From Candidatus Margulisiibacteriota bacterium (lineage in GTDB: Bacteria; Margulisbacteria; WOR-1; O2-12-FULL-45-9; XYB2-FULL-48-7): 64,000 nt of DNA. Position 1 is the first letter of the stretch. Each line of letters begins with the position of its first letter. This document shows positions 7,436 to 16,465 of this stretch, one piece after another. The position numbers and the translations under genes were made by a program. The notes beneath the pieces were generated by a model. It did no database searches. It was not told where the DNA came from and saw only the letters and a program-made list of their open reading frames with translations. Where the stretch lies: the NCBI GenBank assembly GCA_041661965.1, contig JBAZTH010000003.1, forward strand, positions 1 to 64,000. The letters run 5' to 3'.

Positions 7436-8886
7436 TTCTTCCCTCCCAGTATTTTAGCGACGATGTTAGTGGTCGAGCGGCCTTTGATCGGCGGAATGAC
7501 GACAACTTTGCCGCCAAGCGCTTCGACCAGTTTTTTCTCCGGCAGGTCGTTAACGTTATAGTCCCCGCCTTTGACGTGAATATTGGGTTCGACCGCTTTG
7601 ATCAGATTATCGGGCCGCAGTTCGCCAAACAAGATGACATAGTCGACGCATTCCAGGGAGGCCAGGATCTCCGCCCGTTCCAGTTCCGAGACGTAAGGGC
7701 GGGCTGGTCCTTTGAGGGCGGCGACCGACTTGTCGGTGTTGACCCCGACGATCAGAATGTCGCCGAGCTTTTTGGCTTCGCGCAGGTAGCGGACGTGGCC
7801 GAGGTGGAGGATATCGAAACAGCCGTTGGTGAAGACGATCTTCATCCCTTCGTTTTTCAGGTTCTTGGCGATCGGCCCGATCTCCCGGCGGGTCTTGATC
7901 TTGCGGGTGACCGGCTCATGCCCGGCCAGCGATTCTTCCAGCTCTTCCCGGAAACAGGGGGCGGTCCCGATCTTGCCAACGACAACCGAGCCGGCGAAGT
8001 TGGAGAGGAGGGCTGCTTCCCGCGTCGAGGCGCCGGCCGCCAGGGCCAGGGTCAGGGTGGCGATCACGGCGTCGCCCGCGCCGGTGATGTCGAACACTTC
8101 GCGGGGGACCGCCGGGAAGGTCTTGGCCTCTTTGGCGTCGAAGAGGGTCATGCCGTCGCGTCCCCGGGTGACCAGGACATAGCGGCTTTTGGTTTTCTGC
8201 AGGAGGTTTTTACCCGCTTGCCGCAGGGTTTCGTCGTCTTTGATCTCGACCCCGGCGGCGACAATTGCTTCCCGTAAATTTGGGGTGATGATAGTGACCC
8301 CGGCGTATTTGGCGTAGTCATTTCCTTTCGGATCGACAGCGACCGGCTTTTTGTGGGCTTTGGCCAGCTTAATGGTCGTTTGGCAAATCGTTTTGGTGAC
8401 CAATCCTTTTTCGTAGTCGGAGATAACGATCGCGTCAACGCGGGGGATCAGTTCCTTGAGCCGTTTAACGATCTGTTGGGTTAGGGCGAGAGAGAGGATC
8501 GATTTGTCTTCCCGGTCGACCCGGACGACGTGCTGGGAGGCGGCGATGATTCTCGACTTGAGGATGGTCGGCCTAACATCGTCGACAATGATGAAATTGG
8601 TGCTGACGTTGATCTTTTTCAGGGCGTTGAGGAGTTTTTCGCCCGAGCTGTCCCGGCCGATGATCCCGATCAGGTAGGGGGTACCGCCCAGGGCGGCGAT
8701 ATTGGCGGCGACGTTGCCGCAACCGCCGGGGACATGGGTCGTCTTTTTAACGTCGGCGATCGGGACCGGCGCTTCCGGCGAGATCCGGGAGACCGTGCTC
8801 CAGATATGCTCGTCGAGCATCAGGTCGCCGACGATCAGGACTTTTTTACCGGCAAAATTTGAGATGTATTTTTTTAGGTTGTCCAA
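7432..8886 (-). CDS. hldE: Bifunctional heptose-7-phosphate kinase / heptose-1-phosphate adenylyltransferase
   Basis: Makes ADP-heptose for the LPS inner core. The N-terminal ribokinase-like domain (about 1-325) has the PfkB signature DITGAGDAVIATL. The C-terminal nucleotidyltransferase domain (about 345-484) has FTNGCFDILHLGHVRYL with the HxGH motif. The length of 484 is close to E. coli HldE (477). The start is TTG, with AAGGAAAGGA placed correctly upstream. With gmhB upstream this covers three pathway steps; isomerase gmhA and epimerase hldD are not in the window. Confidence 0.95.
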   Translation of the reverse strand: MDNLKKYISNFAGKKVLIVGDLMLDEHIWSTVSRISPEAPVPIADVKKTTHVPGGCGNVAANIAALGGTPYLIGIIGRDSSGEKLLNALKKINVSTNFIIVDDVRPTILKSRIIAASQHVVRVDREDKSILSLALTQQIVKRLKELIPRVDAIVISDYEKGLVTKTICQTTIKLAKAHKKPVAVDPKGNDYAKYAGVTIITPNLREAIVAAGVEIKDDETLRQAGKNLLQKTKSRYVLVTRGRDGMTLFDAKEAKTFPAVPREVFDITGAGDAVIATLTLALAAGASTREAALLSNFAGSVVVGKIGTAPCFREELEESLAGHEPVTRKIKTRREIGPIAKNLKNEGMKIVFTNGCFDILHLGHVRYLREAKKLGDILIVGVNTDKSVAALKGPARPYVSELERAEILASLECVDYVILFGELRPDNLIKAVEPNIHVKGGDYNVNDLPEKKLVEALGGKVVVIPPIKGRSTTNIVAKILGGKK

Positions 8887-8937
8887 GGTTTGATCCTTTC
8901 CTTCAAAGGTGCTTATGTAATGGTATAGGAGCGGGGG

Positions 8938-9516
8938 TTATTTTTCAAGAGCTGATCGGCCAAGGAGCCAGTCGGCCGCCGCTGACAGGTCGGAGGCGAT
9001 AAAGTCGGCCGGTTTCCGGAGCTTGTTTTTTGATTCGGCCCCCAGGCCGGTCAGGACCAGGATCGTTTTGGTCCCGGCGTTCTCCCCGGCTTCAATGTCG
9101 CTCGGCTTGTCGCCGATCATATAGGAGCGGCTAAGGTCGAGCTGGTGTTCACGGGCCGCTTGCTTCAGCAGACCGGGGGAGGGTTTGCGGCAGTCGCAAT
9201 CATCTTTATAAGGGTAAACCCCGTGTTCGGGGTGGTGGGGGCAGTAGTAAGCGCCATCAAGGTGAGCCCCTTTTGCCAGCAGGAGCTTGTGCATCGTTTT
9301 ATCGATCGTCTGGAGCATATCTTCGGAGATAATTCCCCGGGCGACCCCCGATTGGTTGCTGATGATGATCACCGGCCAGCCGGCTTCGTTCAGTTTTTTG
9401 ATCCCCTCGATCGCTCCCGGCAGGAATTCGATCTCCCGGGGAGAGCTTAAGTAGTGGGCGTCCAAAATGACCGTACCGTCACGGTCGAGAAAGACGGCTT
9501 TACTTTTTTCAGCCAT
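8938..9516 (-). CDS. gmhB: D-glycero-D-manno-heptose-1,7-bisphosphate 7-phosphatase
   Basis: HAD-superfamily phosphatase removing the 7-phosphate in ADP-heptose synthesis. It has the catalytic FLDRDGTVI, the Ser motif IISNQSGVARG, the zinc-binding set CPHHP...CDCRKP and the late acidic GDKPSDIEAG. I start at the ATG giving MAEKSKAVFLDRDG (192 residues, the usual length); a reading 13 codons longer has no support. A TATAAT-like box lies about 15 bases upstream. It heads the heptose/LptC run, 51 bases before hldE. Confidence 0.93.
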   Translation of the reverse strand: MAEKSKAVFLDRDGTVILDAHYLSSPREIEFLPGAIEGIKKLNEAGWPVIIISNQSGVARGIISEDMLQTIDKTMHKLLLAKGAHLDGAYYCPHHPEHGVYPYKDDCDCRKPSPGLLKQAAREHQLDLSRSYMIGDKPSDIEAGENAGTKTILVLTGLGAESKNKLRKPADFIASDLSAAADWLLGRSALEK

Positions 9517-9620
9517 ATCGCGATAATTATAACATAATCTACAAAGAAGAGTCATTGTAGACTATTATCGCGAAACCGGGCGTTGGCTACCGGCTGGACA
9601 TACAGGCGCTGGAAAAATAG

Positions 9621-10817
9621 TTATTCAAAACAGAAAGAATAGTTCTTTTTTATTTGACGGTTGATATAACTGATCGCTAGACTCTTCTCTTGATAGAGAC
9701 GGCCCCAGAAATAGGCCGCTTCTTTGATCAGAAATTTTTTCAATTCGCACAACAGCCGGGCAGGTTCGGTGGAACGGCTCCTAACTGTTTCATAATAGCA
9801 CTGGCCGCCGCAGAGCTTTTTGGCGGCGCATTTCTCACATTTGGCCAGGAAGCCGGCCTGCGCCGCCGGCGGTGGGTTTTTAATTCCCTTAACAACGTTG
9901 CCAAGCGAAGTCTCCGGCAGCCGGCTGAAAGAGGGGCACAGGAAAATATCGCCTCCGGCGTCTACATAAAAATAATCCAGCCCGGCCGGACAGCGCCGGG
10001 TTTGCTCCGCGCCGGCGTAGGTCCGCAGCAGGAATTTGCCCAGGTAATCACCCGGATTAAAAAGCGAAAAGAAATAGCCGTAATCGTTTTCTTTAATGAT
10101 CTTTTTCAGGATAAAGTCGGTCAGGGCGCGATATTCTTTTTTGACTTTTTTCAGCCGGTCGGCGGTCAGCTTGAATCTCCGATCGCTGCCGCGGTACGGT
10201 TTGACGATGATGCGGCGAAAGCCGAGCAAGTAAAGCCCCTTGAGCCGGTAGGTCAAGAGGGGATCGTCATAAGTAAAAGTTGAATTGGCATTGTCGATCA
10301 GAGAAAAGGCCTTCTGCTCTTTCAATTCGCCGATCAGCCGCAAAACACGGTCGCCGCTGCCGCGGCCGGACCGATCCCGGCGGTTGATGTCATTGAGGAG
10401 CGGAAAGCCGTCGAAGGTAAGCGAGAAACGGATCAGCCGCCGGCGCCGTTTGTTTAATTTTTTGATCCGGGCGATGAGACCGGGCGTCAAAAGCGTGCCG
10501 TTAGTCGTGAAATGCAAGAAGATCTTGTCGTTTTTGCGGGCGATGACATATTCGGCGAGCCGTTCGATCAATTCAAAATTTAGCAGCGGTTCGCCGGTGC
10601 CGGTAAAATCCACACAATATTCTTGGGGCGGCGGCGACTGTTTCCGGTAATAGTCCAGAAAGAAATCAATGGCTTTGACAGCCGATTCATAGCTCATTTT
10701 CTGCGGCTGCCGGTGCTTTTGCGCTGCGAAACAATAGCGGCAGTTGAGATTGCAGCCCGAACAGTTTTCCAGGCTGATGGTGACAACGCGTTTTTGAAGT
10801 GTTGATTTGGTTGCCAT
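9621..10817 (-). CDS. Radical SAM/SPASM domain protein
   Basis: A 398-residue radical SAM enzyme. The cluster motif CNLNCRYC uses Cys22, Cys26 and Cys29, with an extra Cys19 just before. A SPASM region carrying auxiliary [4Fe-4S] ligands is seen in CPAGLDYF, DIFLCPSF and CEKCAAKKLCGGQCYYE. This architecture belongs to peptide- and protein-modifying enzymes (anaerobic sulfatase maturases, RiPP maturases). It is third in a tight operon, starting one base after the stop of the EF-hand-like gene, so that protein or the upstream lipoprotein is the likely substrate. The substrate is inference. Confidence 0.85.
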   Translation of the reverse strand: MATKSTLQKRVVTISLENCSGCNLNCRYCFAAQKHRQPQKMSYESAVKAIDFFLDYYRKQSPPPQEYCVDFTGTGEPLLNFELIERLAEYVIARKNDKIFLHFTTNGTLLTPGLIARIKKLNKRRRRLIRFSLTFDGFPLLNDINRRDRSGRGSGDRVLRLIGELKEQKAFSLIDNANSTFTYDDPLLTYRLKGLYLLGFRRIIVKPYRGSDRRFKLTADRLKKVKKEYRALTDFILKKIIKENDYGYFFSLFNPGDYLGKFLLRTYAGAEQTRRCPAGLDYFYVDAGGDIFLCPSFSRLPETSLGNVVKGIKNPPPAAQAGFLAKCEKCAAKKLCGGQCYYETVRSRSTEPARLLCELKKFLIKEAAYFWGRLYQEKSLAISYINRQIKKNYSFCFE

Positions 10818-10818
10818 G

Positions 10819-11223
10819 TTAGCAATAAACCCTGACCGGGTTGAGGTTCGGGCCCGGTTTTAATGGAATATAAGAAAAACGATATTGCCCTCTGGAGCTA
10901 TTTTCATGGCGTAATTTAATAAGGGCGCCTGCTTTTTTGACGATGTCCCTGGTGAATCTCGTCGGATCAGTGATTACTCCGGCGGCGATCATGCTAAGCA
11001 GCGTGTTCAAATAATAAAGACTATCTTTAGGCAGCCGCTTGACAATCGCTTTTTGCACGCTATAAGACTTGTTGAGAAGTTTTAGCGCGAAATCATCGGT
11101 AATCTCGTCCGGCTGGAGGCCAGGGGTTTGATTGGTATCAAACGATTTGAGGAAGACGGCCGCTTCTTTGTCGGCGGCAGCTTGAACGGTGTTAACTCTG
11201 TTAGTGTTTACCGGCTGCGGCAT
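10819..11223 (-). CDS. Small EF-hand-like protein, possible substrate of the radical SAM enzyme
   Basis: No family recognised for the whole protein (134 residues). Residues 29-40 read DTNQTPGLQPDE, a 12-residue calcium-loop pattern with Asp1, Asn3, Thr5, Leu8 and Glu12, flanked by helices, so a single EF-hand or dockerin-like loop is plausible. The C-terminus is basic, rich in Arg, Tyr and Ser and ends in Cys. It sits between the giant lipoprotein (start abuts that stop) and the radical SAM/SPASM enzyme. It might be a modified peptide precursor or an adaptor. There is no signal peptide. Confidence 0.65.
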   Translation of the reverse strand: MPQPVNTNRVNTVQAAADKEAAVFLKSFDTNQTPGLQPDEITDDFALKLLNKSYSVQKAIVKRLPKDSLYYLNTLLSMIAAGVITDPTRFTRDIVKKAGALIKLRHENSSRGQYRFSYIPLKPGPNLNPVRVYC

Positions 11224-14200
11224 TTATTTGCTCCCCGGCGCCAGCCGATTCTCGACCGCCTCGGTCAACTGCGTTAGGGAATCGGTTCTGACTTTATCCA
11301 ACAACTCTTTTAATCGCGCTTTAAGCGGACCGTTCCAGGGCAGGGTGGCGATAAAATCCGCCAGGCGGTCTTTGTCGAGCAGGAGATATTTTCTGGCTGA
11401 TTCTTCAGCGCCTTCTTCATTTATTCCAGCGCTTCTAATCCTGTTGTTGCCCGGCGGGTCGGCGATCGGTTCCAGTTCGATCGGGATTAAACTATAATTT
11501 GGATCGAGATAGCCGACCGTAAAACCGGGGGTTAGGTCATGGAACCGAGGCCGGTCGACGCCCGGCGCTGTTTCTTGCGGTTCTTCAAAAAGTATCGGGC
11601 CGGGTTCTTGCAGGATGGCAGACAGACCCTGATCGAGAGTGAGTCCGGCCAGGTCGGCGAGCGCCGCCAGCTCGGCCGCCAGTCCCCGGGCTGTCTGCTG
11701 GGAGGTTGCGGTGTTGCGGCCGCTTTCCTTTAGCCGGTATTGAGTGATTGCTTCAAAATGAGCGACCGGTTTAGCGCCGGCCGGTTTGTCATCCGCCGCA
11801 GCCAGAAAGATTTCGTTGCGGTCAAAATATAAAAGATAGCGTTTCAGCAATTCAACAAAGGTCTTGGCGGCCAAACGCGGACCCTGCTTGTTGGGCGAGA
11901 TCACGGGAAGCCATCGAATCTTGGCCAGCAACACCCGCTGCCGGTCAAAGTTTTCTTTTTCCCGTCCGGCCGGAACCGGCTTGAGCAGCGCCGGGATATC
12001 CTTGGTTATGACCTCTCGCCTGGCTTCTTCGAAGACCAGACGAGGGACATCTTTATCGTTAATCCCGGCCATGCGCGCCAGCGTGGCGATATCCCGCGCG
12101 GCATCGCTGCCCGCTTCGGCCTGTAGCCGCAAGATCTCGTCGTTAAGCATCAGCTTTTGGTCATCAGGGACGAACGAAAGATTTTGCAGGCGCGCCAGCG
12201 CGTCTTCCTTTAACAACACGACATCGTAATTGAGCGGCTCGGCCAGGCCCAATCCAACCAGCATTCTTTTTGCGTAGGCCGGGGCGGTCTCGGCCACCAC
12301 CCGCCGGTAATGATCGTACCCAACGATGATATTGGCGGCCAGGAATTTGAACTCTCCGCTGTCCAGAGAGGTTAAATCTGTTTCGGAGTAGCCGGCCCGC
12401 CGCCTTGTGTTTTCATAACCTGCTTTAACGTTCAGAAGCATTCTGATTTTATTAAGCAGCGTTTTTTTGTCCGCTTGTTTGGGGGAGAGGGCGAAAATTC
12501 CTGCTTTCAGCTCGTCTACCGATAACTTAAATTTATCGCGCACTTCGGTATCGCTGGGCGGCGAATTGGCCACGGACAAGCTAAACTCATCGACTCCGGC
12601 ATGAAAATAGCTGTCAAGATCGTCTTCTATATTATCGGCTAACGGCCGGCCCTGATAGGTGTTGGCCGGATTGGCGTAGATCCGGAAAAAATGACGGACA
12701 AAATCCTCCAGCTTGTAGCCTTCCACCAGACCGTCTTCGTATTCACGAAAGAGCTGGAAGGCCCGGCCGCGGTCCAGAGGATTGGTATAACAGGTCGTGG
12801 CGGCAAAGCGAATATGCCATTTGTCGATCAAATGGTTGCCCCGGTTACGCTCATCCGCTGACAGCGCGTTGGCGCCGTAGACCACGCAGCCGATTTGGTG
12901 CAGGCGTTGCGCGGCCGCCTGCTCTTCTGCATCATTTTTGAATGGGCGGGCCAGCAGGATCCTGGCTTCGGCCAAATATTTATCGGTGACAGCCCTTAAT
13001 CGCGCATAGTCCGGCCGATTGTTCTCCGCAGCTTTATCAATCGGCGCAGGGGCGGGTGGAACGGCTTTTGTTCCGGGCGGGATTTCAGCCGGAACGCTCA
13101 ATTTATCCTGCCTGCTCAAGGTAACCCGGCCGCCGCCTTCATAGAAAGTGTTCCGCGAGCCGCCGCCGCCCCGGTTGGGAGCGGGAGCGCCGCTGCTTTC
13201 AACGACTATCGCGACATTATCGGTCTGTTTGATGGTGCTTCTATAAACCGTGAGCTTTTCTTCCCTTAATTTCGCCAGCTCCTGAGAGTCTTCGATGGCT
13301 ATTCCGGCGACCAGGACCATCGGGTCGAGCAGGTCGGCCCGCAACTCCGAAACCGGCTGCCAGCCGGCATAATTGCCCAGCAAAACCGCCTGGCGGTTCT
13401 CGTTATAAATCGCCAGGTCGTCGTGATCAGAATATCTGGCCACCACCAGCCGGTTGTCTTCACCGAGCATTTCAGGATAAAAGAGCAGAATGCCGAGCGC
13501 CCCGATGCCCCGGAGCGTGCACTCCTGGCCGCCCGGGCCGACCAGCTTCGGCCGGCCGTTAACTTTTAATTCTCCGCTGATAATTGAGGTCAGATATTTG
13601 GCGTTCGGGTCATACTTTGATTTCGATTCGATCAGGCCGATCAGTTTTCGCTTTTTTTCTTCGAGGTTCATACTTTGGTCGTGCGCCGCCGGTTCATACT
13701 CTTTGACCCAGCCGGCGATTTCCGCCTGTAAAATCGGAAGCGGGATGCTCGGATTCGGCATCAGATAAACGGTGTCCCGCGACCGCTGATCCCAGAAATC
13801 GGCTGCAAATAAAAACGCGAGGAGTTTGGGATCAACCCGGTTGCCTGGTTTGCCCAGATCGGCCAGGTATTGGTCAAGCCAGGTTTTGCCCTCCTGCCGC
13901 AGGCCGGCAAGTTTTTGTTGAGCGGCCTTTCGCTCGGCGGGAGAGAGCGGGTTGGGTTTGCCTGCGGGTTTGACCGACATCTCTTCCCAGGGAGAAGTTT
14001 CCGAGCTCGCGTTGGGACTGACTGTAAAGCCGGCGTTAACATCGAAACGTGGTTCGGCGGAAAAAACGGCGTTTTGGCTCGCGGAACGGGCACCGCCCGA
14101 CGCTTTATTTATTTTTTCGACCAGGCGATCGATTTCTTCCTTGCCCGGCGGTGAATTATCGGCTGTTTCAGCTGCCGGGTTAACCAGCAGTGGTTTCCCG

Positions 14201-14394
14201 GCTTTTCCGTTGGGCGGAGGCGGGGTGAGTGTTTGGCCGGTTGGGTTTCCGGGAGTTGAGGAAGTCCTTGTTAGTCTTCTCAATAGGCTGTCCTGGCCGC
14301 AGCCGCCGACAGCCACTGTATGCAGCGCGGCCGAGAAAAGAAAGGTCCGGGCCAGCCGGTTTCTGAATAACGAGCCGATTCTAAGATTAATCAT
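11224..14394 (-). CDS. Giant predicted lipoprotein of unknown function
   Basis: A 1056-residue protein with a lipoprotein-type leader: basic start, hydrophobic stretch, then VAVGG before Cys32. A Pro/Gly/Thr-rich linker spans about 40-150. The rest is mostly charged and helical, with a short Gly-rich insert (NRGGGGSRNTF) near 420. I see no known catalytic motif. It is first in the operon with the EF-hand-like protein and the SPASM enzyme. Upstream I found no properly spaced copy of the sigma-28-like promoter used by the neighbouring RCC1 gene. Membrane attachment is predicted; function is unknown. Confidence 0.75.
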   Translation of the reverse strand: MINLRIGSLFRNRLARTFLFSAALHTVAVGGCGQDSLLRRLTRTSSTPGNPTGQTLTPPPPNGKAGKPLLVNPAAETADNSPPGKEEIDRLVEKINKASGGARSASQNAVFSAEPRFDVNAGFTVSPNASSETSPWEEMSVKPAGKPNPLSPAERKAAQQKLAGLRQEGKTWLDQYLADLGKPGNRVDPKLLAFLFAADFWDQRSRDTVYLMPNPSIPLPILQAEIAGWVKEYEPAAHDQSMNLEEKKRKLIGLIESKSKYDPNAKYLTSIISGELKVNGRPKLVGPGGQECTLRGIGALGILLFYPEMLGEDNRLVVARYSDHDDLAIYNENRQAVLLGNYAGWQPVSELRADLLDPMVLVAGIAIEDSQELAKLREEKLTVYRSTIKQTDNVAIVVESSGAPAPNRGGGGSRNTFYEGGGRVTLSRQDKLSVPAEIPPGTKAVPPAPAPIDKAAENNRPDYARLRAVTDKYLAEARILLARPFKNDAEEQAAAQRLHQIGCVVYGANALSADERNRGNHLIDKWHIRFAATTCYTNPLDRGRAFQLFREYEDGLVEGYKLEDFVRHFFRIYANPANTYQGRPLADNIEDDLDSYFHAGVDEFSLSVANSPPSDTEVRDKFKLSVDELKAGIFALSPKQADKKTLLNKIRMLLNVKAGYENTRRRAGYSETDLTSLDSGEFKFLAANIIVGYDHYRRVVAETAPAYAKRMLVGLGLAEPLNYDVVLLKEDALARLQNLSFVPDDQKLMLNDEILRLQAEAGSDAARDIATLARMAGINDKDVPRLVFEEARREVITKDIPALLKPVPAGREKENFDRQRVLLAKIRWLPVISPNKQGPRLAAKTFVELLKRYLLYFDRNEIFLAAADDKPAGAKPVAHFEAITQYRLKESGRNTATSQQTARGLAAELAALADLAGLTLDQGLSAILQEPGPILFEEPQETAPGVDRPRFHDLTPGFTVGYLDPNYSLIPIELEPIADPPGNNRIRSAGINEEGAEESARKYLLLDKDRLADFIATLPWNGPLKARLKELLDKVRTDSLTQLTEAVENRLAPGSK

Positions 14395-14462
14395 TTATTT
14401 TATTTACTAATATCAAATTGCACACAAAAATTTACGTATGTCACTACAGATCAGTGATATAA

Positions 14463-15767
14463 CTAAAATAGCCGTTTTGCCATCACAGGGGTTAATGAAT
14501 TAGTTGTTGTACCGTTCCCTAATTGACCATCGGCATTCTTTCCCCAAGCCCAGAGAATGCTGAATGACCAGGTCGTATTTAATGCCAAAGAGAAACTGCC
14601 CCCAGCACTAATTGCCGTGACCCATCCCAAATCGGAAACCATGATTGGCTTTGATGAATCGGTTGTCGTACCGTTCCCTAATTGACCATTGATATTCTTT
14701 CCCCAAGCCCAGACAGTGCCATCGTCTATCAGTGCCAAAGACGAGCTACATCCGGCACTGATTGCTGTGACCTGCCTTAAACCGTAAACAGTAACGGGGA
14801 TTGACGAATTAGTTGTCGAGTCGTTCCCTAATTGTCCCCAAAAATTATATCCCCAGGCCTTGACCGTTCCGTCATGCAATAAAGCCAAAGAGTGATCGCA
14901 TCCGGCACTGATCGCCATAACTTCCCCCAAACCGGAAACCATGACGGGCGTTGACGAATCGGTTGTCGTACCGTTCCCTAATTGTCCCAAAATATTACTC
15001 CCCCAGGCCCTGACCGTTCCGTCATGCAATAAGGCCAAAGAGTGATCGCCGCCGGCACTGATTGCTGTGACCTGTCTTAAACCGTAAACAGTTATGGGAG
15101 TTGGCGAACTAGTTGTCGCACCGTTCCCTAATTGTCCCCAATAATTAAATCCCCAAGCCCTGACCGTCCCGTCACGCAATAATGCCATAGAGTGAAGGCC
15201 TCCAGCACTGATTGCCGCGACTTCCCTCAAACCGGAAACCATGACGGGGGTAGGTGAATTAGTTATTGTGAGATCCCCTAATTCACCATTATGATTAGAC
15301 CCCCAGGCCCTGACCGTCCCGTCACGCAATAATGCCATAGAGTGAAAGTCTCCAGCATTGATTGCCACGACTTCCCTCAAACCGGAAACCATAATGGGTG
15401 TTGCTGAAGGGCTTGACGTTGTCTTGCCGTTTCCTAATTGGCCAAAATAATTACTGCCCCAGGCCCAGACCGAACCATCATCTTTTAGCGATAAGGAGTG
15501 ATAGGCCCCGGCACTAATTTTATTCTCCGGCGGCGTTGACTTACTGCCTTTGATCGATCCGCTTGGTGATAGAGCGGATATTTTTTTACTTATATCTTCA
15601 GCGTTATAGAATATATAACTGAAAGCTGCAGCTGCCGAAACTATCCCGGCTCCTATTGCGCCCCATCTTTTCCAGGGACAACCGCGGAGCCGTTCATCTT
15701 TTCTGTTAATATTAGCCAGTTCCATTCTAGTTGTGGTGAGTCTTGTGGTTACTCTTTCAATTGCCAT
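14463..15767 (-). CDS. Membrane-anchored RCC1-repeat (seven-bladed propeller) protein
   Basis: The 434-residue protein has a basic N-terminal region, one transmembrane helix (about 35-55) and seven RCC1 repeats of about 50 residues, each carrying an AWGxNxxGQLGNG-like turn and an AISAGxxHSLAL strand. Seven repeats are the number that closes an RCC1 propeller. I start at the ATG preceded by AGGAGAGA; an ATG 63 bases upstream lies inside the promoter -35 box and cannot be used. The repeats are very alike at DNA level, implying recent expansion. A surface or periplasmic binding role is inference. Confidence 0.88.
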   Translation of the reverse strand: MAIERVTTRLTTTRMELANINRKDERLRGCPWKRWGAIGAGIVSAAAAFSYIFYNAEDISKKISALSPSGSIKGSKSTPPENKISAGAYHSLSLKDDGSVWAWGSNYFGQLGNGKTTSSPSATPIMVSGLREVVAINAGDFHSMALLRDGTVRAWGSNHNGELGDLTITNSPTPVMVSGLREVAAISAGGLHSMALLRDGTVRAWGFNYWGQLGNGATTSSPTPITVYGLRQVTAISAGGDHSLALLHDGTVRAWGSNILGQLGNGTTTDSSTPVMVSGLGEVMAISAGCDHSLALLHDGTVKAWGYNFWGQLGNDSTTNSSIPVTVYGLRQVTAISAGCSSSLALIDDGTVWAWGKNINGQLGNGTTTDSSKPIMVSDLGWVTAISAGGSFSLALNTTWSFSILWAWGKNADGQLGNGTTTNSLTPVMAKRLF

Positions 15768-15798
15768 TTTATTTCTCTCCTGAATTTCCGATCCCAAG

Positions 15799-15830
15799 TA
15801 TTTATCGGTAAAAAACAAGCCAAATTTCAT
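15799..15830 (-). promoter_or_regulatory. Sigma-28-like promoter of the RCC1 gene
   Basis: On the minus strand: ATGAAATT, 15 bases, CGATAAATA. The predicted transcript starts near 15791, leaving a leader of about 24 bases with an AGGAGAGA ribosome site. It abuts the divergent recR promoter. Confidence 0.75.
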
Positions 15831-15856
15831 TGAGAATTCAACGAATATGATATAAT
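15830..15856 (+). promoter_or_regulatory. Candidate sigma-70-type promoter of recR
   Basis: TTGAGA at 15830-15835 and TATAAT at 15851-15856, ten bases before the recR ATG. The 15-base spacer is short for sigma-70, so the -35 assignment is tentative; the -10 is clear. It touches the -35 box of the divergent RCC1 promoter. Confidence 0.5.
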
Positions 15857-15865
15857 ACCCGAGCT

Positions 15866-16465
15866 ATGTACGCCGATTCACTGGCTAATATGATCAATGA
15901 ATTGCAAAAGCTCCCCGGGATCGGGCCCAAGTCGGCCCAGCGGCTTGCTTTTCATTTGTTAGGCTGTACCGACAAGGGGATCGCCGACCTCTTGGGTGCG
16001 ATCCGTTTGGCCAAGGAGACCATCCGCCACTGTTCGGTCTGTTTCAACATCACCGACATTGACCCCTGTAAGGTTTGTGCCGATACCAATCGCGACTCTG
16101 CCTCTCTTTGCGTGGTCGCCGAGCCGAAAGATCTGGTGGCAATCGAGCGTTCTGGTGTGTATAATGGCAAATATCATGTCTTGGGCGGAGTGATCTCCCC
16201 TCTGGATGGAATGGACCCGGAAAGTTTGAGGATCAAAGAATTACTTACCCGCCTCGGTAAGGAAGAGATAAAAGAGATCGTTTTGGCGGTCAATTCCACG
16301 ACCGAAGGAGAAGCGACTATTATCTACCTGACCAGGTTGATCAAGCCCCTGGGGATTAAACTGACCAGGATCGCTTACGGTCTGCCGGTTGGAGCGGATA
16401 TGGATTACGCCGATCCGGCGACTCTTTACAAAGCCCTGGAAGGGCGAAGAGAGGTAATGTCATGA
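15866..16465 (+). CDS. recR: Recombination mediator RecR
   Basis: DNA-binding clamp of the RecFOR pathway that loads RecA on gapped DNA. The 199-residue protein shows the helix-hairpin-helix LPGIGPKSAQRLAFHLL, the zinc finger CSVCFNITDIDPCKVC, and a Toprim domain with CVVAEPKDLVAIE and the late GLPVGADMDYAD signature. Length is standard. It begins a plus-strand run and overlaps the next gene as ATGA. Confidence 0.97.
   Translation: MYADSLANMINELQKLPGIGPKSAQRLAFHLLGCTDKGIADLLGAIRLAKETIRHCSVCFNITDIDPCKVCADTNRDSASLCVVAEPKDLVAIERSGVYNGKYHVLGGVISPLDGMDPESLRIKELLTRLGKEEIKEIVLAVNSTTEGEATIIYLTRLIKPLGIKLTRIAYGLPVGADMDYADPATLYKALEGRREVMS

Noticed and set aside
9541..9610. CGATAATAG on the minus strand upstream of gmhB as another sigma-28-like promoter
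   Set aside because: The -10 resembles the motif, but no AATT-type -35 lies 15 bases away.
14405..14440. Sigma-28-like promoter for the giant lipoprotein operon
   Set aside because: TGATATTAG and a CGTAAATT-like box occur, but the spacing is 13, not 15, and both boxes are weak.
14463..15540. Regularly spaced DNA repeats that could suggest a CRISPR-like or tandem array
   Set aside because: They are the coding repeats of the RCC1 propeller; unit length is about 155 bases and all are in frame.
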